Positions 44,720 to 53,674 of a stretch of DNA of 64,000 nt are shown here, piece after piece (positions within the stretch are counted from its first letter, which is position 1; every line of letters begins with the position of its first letter). The DNA lies in assembly GCA_016705325.1 (NCBI GenBank), contig JADIYJ010000001.1:26323-90322 (forward strand). Direction: 5' to 3'. The stretch comes from Pseudomonadota bacterium. GTDB taxonomy: Bacteria > Pseudomonadota > Gammaproteobacteria > Steroidobacterales > Steroidobacteraceae. The notes beneath the pieces were generated by a model. It saw nothing but the letters and a program-made list of their open reading frames with translations, did not search any database and was not told the origin of the DNA. The position numbers and the translations under genes were made by a program.

Positions 44720-46682
44720 CTGAAGTTCCCCGCGATTTTGCTGGTTGAGTAATCAGCAGATCCCTATTTTTCTAGTGTTTGAGGTGAGATTGGCTCGATT
44801 GCGTGGTTACACAATGTAGTCACTAAATAGTTGACGGTAGCAATTATTCATGCTATGTTTGTTGATATGTCGGAACGTGGAGGCGCTGTACATGTCGTCA
44901 CCACACGACGCCGCTACAAGGGCCGTGTGTATGAGACGCATCTGCTTCGGCGCAGCTACCGCGAGGACGGCCGCGTCAAGAACGAGACCCTCGGCAATCT
45001 CTCGCATCTGCCGGCGCCGGTGGTTGATCTGGTGCGCCGCGCGTTGCGCGGCGAGACCTTGGTGCCGGTGGCCGAGCGGCTCGAGGTCTTGGGCTCGCGT
45101 GCGCATGGTCACGTCCAGGCGGTACGCCGCGCGATGCAGCGACTCGGGATCGAGTCACTCATCAGCTCACGGCCGAGCCCCGAACGCGATCGAGTCTGCG
45201 CACTGATCGCCGCGCGGGTTCTCGCTCCGCACACCAAACTCGCCACCACGCGCTGGTGGCACACGAGCACGCTGGCCGAGGAGTTCGGCGTGAGCGCGGC
45301 CGATGCCGATGATCTGTATGCGGCGATGGACTGGTTGCTCGAACGTCAGCCGGTGATCGAGCGCAAGCTCGCGTCGCGCCACCTGGGCGAAGGGAGCCTG
45401 GCGCTCTACGATCTGTCCTCCAGTTACTTCGAGGGCACGCACTGTCCGTTAGGGAAAATCGGCTACAGCCGCGACGGCAAGAAGCACAAGCTGCAGGTCA
45501 ACTACGGCCTGATGACCACGCGGCAAGGGTGCCCCATCTCCGTCTCAGTGTACGCAGGCAACACGGCGGACACCAAGACGCTGATGCCGCAGGTGGCGAA
45601 GCTCAAAGAGTCCTTCGGCGTGGAGCGGGTGGTGCTCGTGGGGGATCGCGGCATGATCTCGCACAAAGCCATCGGCGAACTCAAGGACATCGACGGGATG
45701 GCGTGGATCACGGCCTTGAAAAGCACGCAGATCCGTGGCCTCGTCGAAGCCGGCGCGCTGCAGTTGGGGCTCTTCGATGAGCGCAATCTGTTCGAGTTCT
45801 CGGATCCGGCGTATCCCGGCGAGCGGCTCATTGCGTGCCGCAATCCGGAGCTGGCGAAGCTGCGAGCCCACAAGCGCCAGGCGCTCCTGGCAGCGACTAC
45901 GCTCGAACTCGAGCAGATCCGCGAGCGCGTCGCGCGCGGAGCTCTGCAGGGTGCCGCCGCGATCGGCGTGAAGCTCGGTCGCGTGCTCGACAAGTACAAA
46001 GTCGGCAAGCACTTTGAGCTCATCATCACCGACACCGCCGTGAACTATCAGGTCCTCGAGCCTCAAGTCGCCGCCGAGGCGGCGCTCGATGGCATCTACG
46101 TCATCCGTACCGGAGTACCGAAGAAGCAGATGTCCGCGCCCGAGGCGGTGCGCAGCTACAAGGCGCTCGCCCAGGTCGAGCGCGCGTTCCGATCGTTGAA
46201 GACCGTGGACCTGAAAATCCGACCGATCCATCACCGGCTCGAGAGCCGCGTCCGTGCGCACATCTTCCTGTGCATGCTCGCCTACTACGTCGAGTGGCAT
46301 CTGCTCGAGGCGTGGCGGACATTGCTGTTCGCCGACGAGGATCAGGCCGCCAAGGCAACGCGCGATCCGGTCGCGCCGGCCAAGCGCTCGGCGGCCGCGC
46401 TCGAGAAAAGCCACACCCACTCGACCGCGGACGGCGCGCCGGCGCACAGCCTGCGTACCCTAATCGCCGAACTCGCCACCCTCGTGCGCAATACCTGCAG
46501 AACGCCCGGTGCCCTCCAACATCCAGCGACCTTCGAGCTCCTCACCACGCCGACCGCCTTACAGAGCCGCGCCTTCCAGTTGCTCGATCAAATCGCCGTG
46601 TAGTCAGAACCAGAACACCAAGAATCCATGCATGTATCTGACACACATGGACTTTATCGCGCGACGTCGGGGGGAACTTCAG
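44720..46682 (+). mobile_element. IS1634-family insertion sequence, intact, with 6-bp target duplication
   Basis: The ends are inverted copies: left CTGAAGTTCCCCGCGA, right (read inward) CTGAAGTTCCCCCCGA, 12 bases identical then partly matching. The element is flanked by direct repeats TCTAGC at 44714-44719 and 46683-46688. Total length is 1963 bases with one long transposase gene. About 130 bases before the transposase are AT-rich, unlike the host. The exact duplication and full-length gene point to a recent insertion. Confidence 0.93.
44855..46603 (+). CDS. IS1634-family transposase
   Basis: From the ATG at 44855 the product is 582 residues (a start at 44867 is also possible; no clear ribosome binding site decides). 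IS4/IS1634-group DDE features are seen: LALYDLSSSYFEGTHCPLGK around the first Asp, VERVVLVGDRGMISHKAI around the second Asp, and the YREK-like region SYKALAQVERAFRSLKTVD with its Glu. It is uninterrupted, so the element may be mobile. Confidence 0.93.
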   Translation: MFVDMSERGGAVHVVTTRRRYKGRVYETHLLRRSYREDGRVKNETLGNLSHLPAPVVDLVRRALRGETLVPVAERLEVLGSRAHGHVQAVRRAMQRLGIESLISSRPSPERDRVCALIAARVLAPHTKLATTRWWHTSTLAEEFGVSAADADDLYAAMDWLLERQPVIERKLASRHLGEGSLALYDLSSSYFEGTHCPLGKIGYSRDGKKHKLQVNYGLMTTRQGCPISVSVYAGNTADTKTLMPQVAKLKESFGVERVVLVGDRGMISHKAIGELKDIDGMAWITALKSTQIRGLVEAGALQLGLFDERNLFEFSDPAYPGERLIACRNPELAKLRAHKRQALLAATTLELEQIRERVARGALQGAAAIGVKLGRVLDKYKVGKHFELIITDTAVNYQVLEPQVAAEAALDGIYVIRTGVPKKQMSAPEAVRSYKALAQVERAFRSLKTVDLKIRPIHHRLESRVRAHIFLCMLAYYVEWHLLEAWRTLLFADEDQAAKATRDPVAPAKRSAAALEKSHTHSTADGAPAHSLRTLIAELATLVRNTCRTPGALQHPATFELLTTPTALQSRAFQLLDQIAV

Positions 46683-46688
46683 TCTAGC

Positions 46689-47029
46689 CGTCGCGCGGTG
46701 CCAGGGAAGGTGCCGCGTGGCTCTCTCCCGCGTCCCGTGCTGACGGGCTGCACGACGCGGTCCAAAGCGATCTCGACACGCTCGATCGCGGGGTCGAGCC
46801 GCTCGACGTCGCTGGCAGGGTTCTCGATTCGAACGCAATCGGGCGTGCCGTCCTCGCGAACGGCAACGGCCTCGGGGCGCGCAAGGATCGGCTCGTGTCT
46901 GCCGATGGCGAGACTGACCGCCCGTTCGACCGTCTGCTCAAGTCCAATGGCGGTGCCTGGGCCGACGGCGGGGCTTCTCGCACCGATCTATGCGCCGGCC
47001 GATATCGCACGCCGGCGCTATGCCGGCCT
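46689..47029. other. Open stretch between the IS and the lipid kinase gene, no assignable gene
   Basis: About 340 bases. One codon phase is open on both strands over most of it and shows the low second-position GC typical of coding DNA. On the plus strand it is the in-frame continuation past the DUF2802 stop codon. On the minus strand it starts after a TAG, has no ATG or GTG, and ends at a TGA formed by the IS end. No domain is recognised. A GCCGGC-GCTAT-GCCGGC hairpin lies just after the kinase stop codon, near 47012-47028. Confidence 0.4.
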
Positions 47030-47986
47030 TCACGGCCCGCGCAAAGTCCGTAACGCCCCGCGTTCGACCGAGATCACCGCCGGAGTTCGTCCGACCCACT
47101 GGCCGTCCGCCTCGATGCCTGCCACCGGTTCCGCCGTGATGCACACCCTGTTCACCAGCCGGTGCTGCACCAGGGGGTCGCGCAGCAGGTTGCCCAGGTA
47201 CAGCCTGGCGAGCTTCGGCAGCGCACGCAGCAGGCCGACGTCGTCGATCGTCACCAGATCGAAGGCACCGTCGTCCTGCCGCGCCATGGGTGCGACGTGC
47301 ATGCGTCCGCCGCAGTACTGCCCGTTGGCAACGAATACCAGCAGCAACCGGCGGGCAGCCGCTTCGCGCTCGTCGTCCGCGGTCAGCCGGAACGCCGGCG
47401 AGCGATACCGTGCGAGTTCGCGCAGGACGCCAGCCAGGTACGCGAATTTCGAGGGAGTCCGCGCGGGCATCCGCTCGATGACGTGTGCGTCGAAGCCCGC
47501 ACCCGCCACGTTGATGAACCAGCACCTCCTTGCGGGCGTCGCGCCGGCAGCCGGGAACTCGATGCGGCCGACGTCGTGCGCCACCGGGCGGTCCCGGCGG
47601 ATGATCGCCGCGAGCGCCGCCGGTTCACCGGGCAATTCCAGCGATCGCGACCAGTCGTTGCCCGTGCCCAGCGGCAGCGGGACGACGGTCGGTATGCGCG
47701 CCGGGTCGGGGAATGCGGGTTCACCGCGCGCGTGCTGCGCCGACAGCAAGCCGTTGACGACGTCGTGCACCGAACCGTCGCCGCCGGCGACCAGAAAACG
47801 CTCGCGGCCCTGTTGCCAGGCAGCGGCAGCGATGCGTGCGCCATCGCCGGGACCCGTGGTCCAGGCGACGTCGTAAGCCAGCGCCGCCGCGCGCAGTGCC
47901 TGCTCCATCGCGCGCCACGCACGCGCGTCGCGTCGCGACCGGCCCGCCACGGGATTGACGATGACCAGCCAGGGGGCAATCGGCAT
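47030..47986 (-). CDS. Diacylglycerol/lipid kinase family protein (YegS-like)
   Basis: Start at 47986 gives 318 residues beginning MPIAPWLVIVNPVAGRSRRD, the NPxAG entry of the DAGK catalytic domain. The nucleotide-binding AGGDGSVHDVVNGLL and the PLGTGNDWSRSL motif follow, with the second beta-rich domain to the C-terminus. Such enzymes phosphorylate diacylglycerol, sphingoid bases or related lipids; the substrate cannot be told from sequence. The long frame upstream of 47986 overlaps the DUF4124 gene and is not expected to be used. Confidence 0.9.
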   Translation of the reverse strand: MPIAPWLVIVNPVAGRSRRDARAWRAMEQALRAAALAYDVAWTTGPGDGARIAAAAWQQGRERFLVAGGDGSVHDVVNGLLSAQHARGEPAFPDPARIPTVVPLPLGTGNDWSRSLELPGEPAALAAIIRRDRPVAHDVGRIEFPAAGATPARRCWFINVAGAGFDAHVIERMPARTPSKFAYLAGVLRELARYRSPAFRLTADDEREAAARRLLLVFVANGQYCGGRMHVAPMARQDDGAFDLVTIDDVGLLRALPKLARLYLGNLLRDPLVQHRLVNRVCITAEPVAGIEADGQWVGRTPAVISVERGALRTLRGP

Positions 47987-48059
47987 AGGAGCGCAGGCGC
48001 GGCTTGCTGCGTGCTCGGATGCGACCGGGCAGGCTGCAACGCCGGTCAAGGCACGTGCC

Positions 48060-48671
48060 TCAGCGTACCGGCGCCGTGCAGTGGGACTCGATGAATTCCT
48101 GCTGCGTCTTGAGCTGGTCGCGCGTCGGCCGGCGGCCCGGCTCGAGCATGTCGGCGAGCTTGTTGCGTGCGTCGACGCAGGTGTCACCCTTCGCGACGCG
48201 CAGCCTGGCCGCCATGTCCTCCTGCTCGCGTCGCACCGCCGGATCCTTGCTGCAGTTCTGGTCCGCGGTCTGCTGCAGGCGGCTGAATTCCGCCGGGTCG
48301 ACGGCCTGGCCGCCCCTGGCCAGGCGATCGATCGACTCGATCGCGACCACGCATTCGCGGTTGCGCAGCGAGTCGAGCATCTCGCTGCGGCGTGCGGTCT
48401 GTTCCGGTGAGGCGTTCGCGATCCGCACGCCGGCGGGGTGAGTCGTGGTACGGGTGGGCGAGGCACGCTGGGTCGAGGCCAGCACGACCCGTTCGTACTT
48501 GATGCCGGCGGGCGGTTTATCGGACGAGAGGTGGGTGACGCCGGCGGCGTCGACCCATTTGTAGACCGAGGAGGCCGCGGCGCTGCCCGCGATGCCAAGC
48601 AGGCACGCAGCCACGGCTGTCGTGGCCATGCCCGTGGCTCGGCGGCGCAGGTCCGGGATGGACATCGGCAT
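48060..48671 (-). CDS. DUF4124 domain periplasmic protein
   Basis: The 203-residue protein has a signal peptide (cleavage near GSAAAS, residues 29-34) followed directly by the DUF4124 core VYKWVDAAGVTHLSSDKPPA. The remaining 140 residues are helical with four Cys (near VRNRECV, DQNCSKD, GDTCVDA, ESHCTA in this order), perhaps two disulfides. Function unknown; DUF4124 proteins are common envelope proteins of gamma-proteobacteria. Starts at 48671 or 48665 are both possible. Confidence 0.85.
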   Translation of the reverse strand: MPMSIPDLRRRATGMATTAVAACLLGIAGSAAASSVYKWVDAAGVTHLSSDKPPAGIKYERVVLASTQRASPTRTTTHPAGVRIANASPEQTARRSEMLDSLRNRECVVAIESIDRLARGGQAVDPAEFSRLQQTADQNCSKDPAVRREQEDMAARLRVAKGDTCVDARNKLADMLEPGRRPTRDQLKTQQEFIESHCTAPVR

Positions 48672-48766
48672 GGGCGGGATTCTACGGTCCAGGGCGGTCC
48701 TGCCAAGTGACGTGCGTCATGATCCGGTCATTTTCCCTTGTCAGCCAGCGGGTTAGCCGCAACCTT

Positions 48767-48780
48767 CCCGCCGGCGCGGG
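48767..48780 (-). terminator. Possible terminator hairpin after korB
   Basis: CCCGC-CGGC-GCGGG lies about 16 bases beyond the korB stop codon on the minus strand. The stem is only 5 bp and no T-run follows, so it is a weak candidate. Confidence 0.3.
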
Positions 48781-48795
48781 AGCGGTAACGGCTAC

Positions 48796-49854
48796 TCAGG
48801 CATAACGCTTGAGGAGGCTCGCGAGTCCCGCGGCGCCAGGATGCAGCTGCTCGTAAGGCACCTGGTTCAGCGGCACGTCGGTCGTGCGCAGCATCTCGTG
48901 CATGTCGGGATCATGGCCCGGCGCCAGGAAGATCAGGCCGGTCACGTGCTCGCCCTGGCGCAACTTGGTGCGCAGGTATTCGAAGGCCTTGCCGCGGTGG
49001 TTCGGATCGTAATCCCTGTCGAGCTTGCGCAGGCGCAGCTGGCTGCCGTCGTGCAGCTGCACCGGCACCACTTCACCTGCGCCGTAAGACGCCGTGATTT
49101 CCGTGCGCGAGGGGATGTAATCGGTGTGCACGGCCTCGTGGTAATGCTCGCGCGTGAACTCGTAGCTCTTGGTCGAGCCGACGTGGTCGTTGAACGTGAC
49201 GCACGGCGAGATCACGTCGATCATCGCGAAGCCCCTGTGCATCAGGCCCGCCTTGATCAGCGGCACCAGCTGCTCGCGGTCGCCCGAGAAACTGCGCGCG
49301 ATGAAGCTGCCGCCGAGGCTGAGCGCGGCGAGGCAGGGATCGACCGGTGCCTGCCGGTTCTCCTCGCCTTTCTTCGACCGGGTGCCGATGTCCGCGGACG
49401 CGGAGAACTGGCCCTTGGTCAGGCCATAGACGCCATTGTTCTCGCAGATGTACAGCATGTTGACGTTGCGGCGGATCGCATGCGCGAACTGGCCGAAACC
49501 GATCGACAGCGAGTCGCCGTCGCCGGAGACGCCGATGTAGTACAGGTTCCTGTTGGCGGCGTTCGCGCCGGCCGCGATCGACGGCATGCGGCCGTGCACG
49601 CCGTTGAAACCGTGCGCGCCGCTGGCGAAATAGGCCGTGGTCTTCGACGAGCAGCCGATGCCTGAGAGTTTCACCAGCTGCTCGGGGCGCAGGCTCAGCT
49701 CCCAGATCGCCTGGGTGATCGAGGACGTGACCGAGTCGTGGCCGCAACCCGCGCAGAGCGTCGACATCGCGCCTTCGTAGTCGCGGCGTGTCAGGCCGAG
49801 TTCGTTCTGCGGCAGGTCCGGGTGGCGGACTTTCGGTTTGTTGATGAAGGACAT
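48796..49854 (-). CDS. korB: 2-oxoacid:ferredoxin oxidoreductase beta subunit (KorB type)
   Basis: The 352-residue protein has the iron-sulfur/TPP subunit features: LCAGCGHDSV and SGIGCSSKT with conserved Cys, and the thiamine diphosphate site GVSGDGDSLSIGFGQFAHAI with CENNGVYGLTKGQF. With KorA it would oxidatively decarboxylate a 2-oxoacid, most likely 2-oxoglutarate, to acyl-CoA with reduction of ferredoxin. The heptamer repeat array ends 3 bases before the start codon, so there is no normal ribosome binding site. Confidence 0.92.
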   Translation of the reverse strand: MSFINKPKVRHPDLPQNELGLTRRDYEGAMSTLCAGCGHDSVTSSITQAIWELSLRPEQLVKLSGIGCSSKTTAYFASGAHGFNGVHGRMPSIAAGANAANRNLYYIGVSGDGDSLSIGFGQFAHAIRRNVNMLYICENNGVYGLTKGQFSASADIGTRSKKGEENRQAPVDPCLAALSLGGSFIARSFSGDREQLVPLIKAGLMHRGFAMIDVISPCVTFNDHVGSTKSYEFTREHYHEAVHTDYIPSRTEITASYGAGEVVPVQLHDGSQLRLRKLDRDYDPNHRGKAFEYLRTKLRQGEHVTGLIFLAPGHDPDMHEMLRTTDVPLNQVPYEQLHPGAAGLASLLKRYA

Positions 49855-49857
49855 GGG

Positions 49858-49955
49858 AAGTGAGTAGTGAGTAGTGAGTAGTGAGTAGTGAGTAGTGAGT
49901 AGTGAGTAGTGAGTAGTGAGTAGTGAGTAGTGAGTAGTGAGTAGTGATTAGTGAT
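49858..49955 (+). repeat. Tandem heptamer array, 14 units of TAGTGAG/T
   Basis: Fourteen contiguous 7-base units: AAGTGAG, eleven identical TAGTGAG and two TAGTGAT. It ends 3 bases from the korB start codon. Read on the minus strand it encodes a Thr-Thr-His-Tyr-Ser-Leu-Leu repeat in one frame, but no gene is supported there. Confidence 0.97.
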
Positions 49956-50016
49956 TGGCATCAAATACCGCGCCATCGACTGACTCCAATCGCCAGTCAC
50001 TGGTCTCTACCCGCTA

Positions 50017-50051
50017 CTCACTACTCACTACTCACTACTCACTAATCACTA
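50017..50051 (+). repeat. Inverted heptamer array, 5 units of CTCACTA
   Basis: Four CTCACTA units and one ATCACTA, the exact reverse complement of the units at 49858-49955, with a 61-base spacer. The outermost unit contains the korA stop codon (TAG at 50051-50049 on the minus strand). The two arms could form a long hairpin in the korA-korB transcript. Confidence 0.95.
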
Positions 50052-51890
50052 AGTTGCGGCAGCAACCTGAGCGCGCCGCGCGTCGCCCAGCTCTGCCAGC
50101 ACGGCCTCGACGATCTCCTTCGAGGTCATCGGCAGGCCGCTGTAGTGCAGGATCGAGTGCAGCTTGGACTTCGGCACGTCGGTCTCGAGCGTCAGCAACG
50201 ATTTCAGCTGGGCATCCCGGTTCTGCTCGACCACGAAGATCTTGTCGTGCGATGCCATGAAGGCTTCGACGTCCTTCGTGAACGGGAATGCCTTGATGCG
50301 CATGTAGTCGATCGGGATGCCGCGTCTGGCGAGGATGTCGCGCGCCTCGTTCACGGCACCGCGGCTGCTGCCGATGGCGACCAGGCCGATGTCGCTGGTG
50401 CCCGTGGCTTCGATGACCGGTGCCGGCACCAGCGTCTTCGCCTGGCGGAATTTTCGCAACAGGCGCTCCATCACCACCTGGTACTCGGCCGAATCCTCGG
50501 TGTAACCGCCGTACTGGTTGTGGCCCGAGCCACGTGTGAAATACGCGCCTTTCGGCGAAACACCGGGCAGCGTGCGGGCCGGAATGCCGTCGTCGTCCTT
50601 GTCCAGGTAGCGGTGGAACCTGGGCAGCGCCTCGATCTCTTCCCTGGTCAGCACCTTGCCGCGGTCCGGACGGTACGCGTCGTCCCACTTCAGTTCGGGG
50701 CACATCCAGTCGTTCATGCCGATGTCGAGGTCCGACATCAGGAAGACCGGAGTCTGCAGGCGCTCGGCGAGGTCGAACGCCTGCACCATCATGTAGAAGC
50801 ATTCCTCCGGGTTCGACGGAAACAGCAGCACGTGCTTGGTGTCGCCGTGCGACGCGTACGCACACATCAGGATGTCGCACTGCTGCGTGCGGGTCGGCAT
50901 GCCCGTGGACGGGCCGACGCGCTGCACGTCGACGATGACGGCCGGAATCTCGGCGTAGTACGCCAGTCCGATAAACTCGCTCATCAGCGAGATGCCGGGG
51001 CCGCTGGTGGCCGTGAATGCCCGTGCACCGTTCCAGTTCGCGCCGAGCACCATGCCGATCGCGGCCAGTTCGTCTTCGGCCTGGATCACCGCATAGCGGC
51101 CGGCCCCGGTTTCCGGATCGACCCGCAGCTTCGAGCAGAACGACTTGAACGCATCCATCAACGACGTGGACGGCGTGATCGGGTACCAGGGACCGACCGT
51201 GGCGCCGGCATACACCGCGCCGAGGCCGGCCGCCGTGTTGCCGTCGATCATGACGTGGCCCCTGGTCTTGTCCATGCGCTGGATGCGCAGGGGCAACGGG
51301 CAGGGCAGGTGCTGCCTGGCGTAGTCGTGGCCGAGCTGCACGGCCTTCATGTTGGCTTCGACCAGCGCCGGCTTCTTGGCGAAACTCTCGTTCAGCAGCT
51401 GGCGGATGACTTCGACATCGATCTCGAGCAGGGCGGCGAGCAGGCCGAGATACACGACGTTCTTCATCAGGATGCGATTGCGCACGCCGACGAAGTTCTC
51501 GTTGCAGAGCCTGGCCAGCGGCGCGCCGAGGATCGTGATGTCGTCGCGCACGAGCACCGCGGCGCGGGGCCAGGTCGAGTCGTAGATCAGGAAGCCGCCG
51601 GGGCTGACTTCGCGCACGTCCTTCTGGTAGGTCTCGGCATTCATCGCGACCATCAGATCGATGCGGCCGGACCGGGCGACGTACGCGTCCTTCGTGACGC
51701 GGATTTCATACCAGGTGGGCAGGCCCTGGATGTTGGACGGGAAGTAGTTCTTCCCCATGACGGGGACCCCCATCCGGAAGATGGACTTCATCAGCATCGT
51801 GTTGGCACTGGCCGAGCCGGTGCCGTTCACGTTGGCGAGCTTGATGACGAAGTCGTTTACGCGGTCTTGCGTTGCTGGGGGCTGGGCCAT
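50049..51890 (-). CDS. korA: 2-oxoacid:ferredoxin oxidoreductase alpha subunit, gamma-alpha fusion (KorA type)
   Basis: The start at 51890 gives 613 residues. Residues about 1-190 are the gamma-type domain (VIKLANVNGTGSASANTMLM, FPSNIQGLPTWYEIRVTKDA). The alpha part follows with IDGNTAAGLGAVYAGATVGP, YPITPSTSLMDAF and TATSGPGISLMSEFIGLAYY. It pairs with KorB; together they make a low-potential oxidoreductase for 2-oxoglutarate or another 2-oxoacid. The start overlaps the upstream flavoprotein gene by 34 bases. The stop codon lies inside a repeat unit. Confidence 0.92.
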   Translation of the reverse strand: MAQPPATQDRVNDFVIKLANVNGTGSASANTMLMKSIFRMGVPVMGKNYFPSNIQGLPTWYEIRVTKDAYVARSGRIDLMVAMNAETYQKDVREVSPGGFLIYDSTWPRAAVLVRDDITILGAPLARLCNENFVGVRNRILMKNVVYLGLLAALLEIDVEVIRQLLNESFAKKPALVEANMKAVQLGHDYARQHLPCPLPLRIQRMDKTRGHVMIDGNTAAGLGAVYAGATVGPWYPITPSTSLMDAFKSFCSKLRVDPETGAGRYAVIQAEDELAAIGMVLGANWNGARAFTATSGPGISLMSEFIGLAYYAEIPAVIVDVQRVGPSTGMPTRTQQCDILMCAYASHGDTKHVLLFPSNPEECFYMMVQAFDLAERLQTPVFLMSDLDIGMNDWMCPELKWDDAYRPDRGKVLTREEIEALPRFHRYLDKDDDGIPARTLPGVSPKGAYFTRGSGHNQYGGYTEDSAEYQVVMERLLRKFRQAKTLVPAPVIEATGTSDIGLVAIGSSRGAVNEARDILARRGIPIDYMRIKAFPFTKDVEAFMASHDKIFVVEQNRDAQLKSLLTLETDVPKSKLHSILHYSGLPMTSKEIVEAVLAELGDARRAQVAAAT

Positions 51891-53674
51891 TGGTGGTCGT
51901 TCGCGTGGGGCAGGTTGATCTTCGACTTCTGCATGTCCCAGGCCGCCGTGGGGCAGCGCTCGGCGCAGAGTCCGCAGTGCACGCAGAGGTCCTCGTCCTT
52001 CACCATGACGCGGCCAGTGTGCTTGAGCGGCGCGGAGACGAAGAGCGGCTCGTGCGGGTGCTTGCGCGGCGCCCTCAGGCGCTGCGAAAGCTCGGCTTCC
52101 TCGCCGTTGCGGGTGATCGTGAGGCAGTCGGTCGGGCAGATGTCGATGCAGGCGTCGCATTCGATGCACGCCTTGGTCTCGAACACCGTCTGGATGTCGC
52201 AGTTGAGGCAGCGCTCGACTTCCTTCGCCGTCTGTTCGGCGTCGAAACCGAGCTCGACCTCGATGCTGATCTTCTTGAAACGCTCGACCAGGCTCACGTG
52301 CGGCACGAGCCGGCGCTCGACCGGGTTGTAGTCGTTCTTGTACGACCACTCGTGCAGGCCCATCTTGCGCGAGGAAAGATTCAGCGTGGGCGGGAGCCGC
52401 TCGGTGACCGGCTGGCCCATGCAATGGTTGTGGATCGAGATCGCGGCCTGGTGGCCGTGCTCGACCGCCCAGATGATGTTCTTCGGGCCGAACGCCGCGT
52501 CGCCGCCGAAGAACACCCCGGGACGCGTCGACTGGTGCGTCTGCACGTCGACGACCGGCACGTGCCACTGGTCGAACTCGATGCCGAGATCGTTCTCGAT
52601 CCAGGGGAACGCGTTCTCCTGCCCGATCGCCAGGATGACGTCGTCCGCGGCGATGAACGTCTCGCCGGTGACGCGCTCGGCCGTGATGCGGCCGCGGGCG
52701 TCGAAGTCGTAGGCCATCTGCTCGAACAGCATGCCCTTGAGCCTGCCGTTTTCGACCACGAACGCCTTGGGCGAGTGGTTGACGACGATCTCGACGTTCT
52801 CGCTCTCGGCGTCCTCGAGTTCCCACTCGGAAGCCTTGAAGAACTGGCGTGGCTTGCGCGCCATGACCTTCACGTTCTTCGCGCCGAGACGCAGCGAGGA
52901 GCGGCAGCAGTCCATGGCCGTGTTGCCGACGCCGATGATCAGCACTTTCTCGCCGATCTTGTCCACGTGCTTGAACGCGACCGATTCGAGCCAGTTGATG
53001 CCGATGTGGATGTTGGCGTCGCCCTCGGCGCGGCCTGGGAGCTTGAGCTCCTTGCCCTTGGGCGCGCCGCTGCCGACGAACACCGCGTCGAAACCGCCGG
53101 TTGCGAGCAGCTTGTTCATGCTGTCGATGCGCGAGTTGTAGCGGATCTGCGCACCCATCTGCTCGATGTAGCCGATCTCCTCGGCCAGCACCGTCTCCGG
53201 CAGGCGGAACGCCGGGATGTTGGTGCGCATCAGGCCGCCCGGCTTGTCCCACTGCTCGAAAATCACGACTTCGTAGCCGAGCGGGAGCAGGTCGTTGGCG
53301 ACCGTGAGCGAGGCGGGTCCGGCACCGATGCACGCGACTTTCTTGCCGTTTTTCTGCGCGGGGATCACCGGCAGCCGGGACGAGATGTCGTCCTTGTGGT
53401 CGGCGGCGACGCGCTTCAGGCGGCAGATCGCCACCGGCTTGTCCTCGACCCGTCCGCGCCGGCAGGCCGGCTCGCAGGGACGGTCGCAGACGCGGCCCAG
53501 GATCCCCGGGAACACGTTCGACTCGCGGTTGACGAGGTAGGCGTCGGCGAACCGCCCGAGCGCGATCAGGCGGATATATTCGGGGACGTCGGTGTGGGCC
53601 GGGCAGGCCCACTGGCAGTCGACCACCCGGTGAAAGTAGTCCGGATGGGAGGTGTCGGTCGGCGGGACGGTCAC
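51857..53674 (-). CDS. GltD-like FAD-dependent oxidoreductase with ferredoxin domain, KorAB partner
   Basis: From the GTG at 53674 the product is 605 residues. An N-terminal iron-sulfur domain has CQWACPAHTDVPEYIRL and CDRPCEPACRRG. The FAD site is ACIGAGPASLTVANDLLPLG and the NAD(P) site VLIIGVGNTAMDCCRSSLRL. The C-terminal ferredoxin domain has CIECDACIDICPTDC and CVHCGLCAERCPTAAW. It probably passes electrons between NAD(P)H and the ferredoxin used by KorAB. Starts at 53740 and 53764 are also in frame; the homologues I recall begin near the residues VPPTDTSHPDY, favouring 53674. Confidence 0.88.
   Translation of the reverse strand: MTVPPTDTSHPDYFHRVVDCQWACPAHTDVPEYIRLIALGRFADAYLVNRESNVFPGILGRVCDRPCEPACRRGRVEDKPVAICRLKRVAADHKDDISSRLPVIPAQKNGKKVACIGAGPASLTVANDLLPLGYEVVIFEQWDKPGGLMRTNIPAFRLPETVLAEEIGYIEQMGAQIRYNSRIDSMNKLLATGGFDAVFVGSGAPKGKELKLPGRAEGDANIHIGINWLESVAFKHVDKIGEKVLIIGVGNTAMDCCRSSLRLGAKNVKVMARKPRQFFKASEWELEDAESENVEIVVNHSPKAFVVENGRLKGMLFEQMAYDFDARGRITAERVTGETFIAADDVILAIGQENAFPWIENDLGIEFDQWHVPVVDVQTHQSTRPGVFFGGDAAFGPKNIIWAVEHGHQAAISIHNHCMGQPVTERLPPTLNLSSRKMGLHEWSYKNDYNPVERRLVPHVSLVERFKKISIEVELGFDAEQTAKEVERCLNCDIQTVFETKACIECDACIDICPTDCLTITRNGEEAELSQRLRAPRKHPHEPLFVSAPLKHTGRVMVKDEDLCVHCGLCAERCPTAAWDMQKSKINLPHANDHQWPSPQQRKTA

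Noticed and set aside
47030..48706. One 558-codon minus-strand gene covering the lipid kinase and DUF4124 region
   Set aside because: The upstream part overlaps the DUF4124 gene in another frame and has no recognisable protein; the kinase begins at 47986.
49791..50000. Small repeat-encoded protein (Thr-Thr-His-Tyr-Ser-Leu-Leu units)
   Set aside because: It is only the heptamer array translated; the frame overlaps the korB start and has no ribosome binding site.
49858..50051. Regular repeats suggesting a CRISPR array
   Set aside because: Units are 7 bases and contiguous with no spacers, so this is a tandem repeat, not CRISPR.
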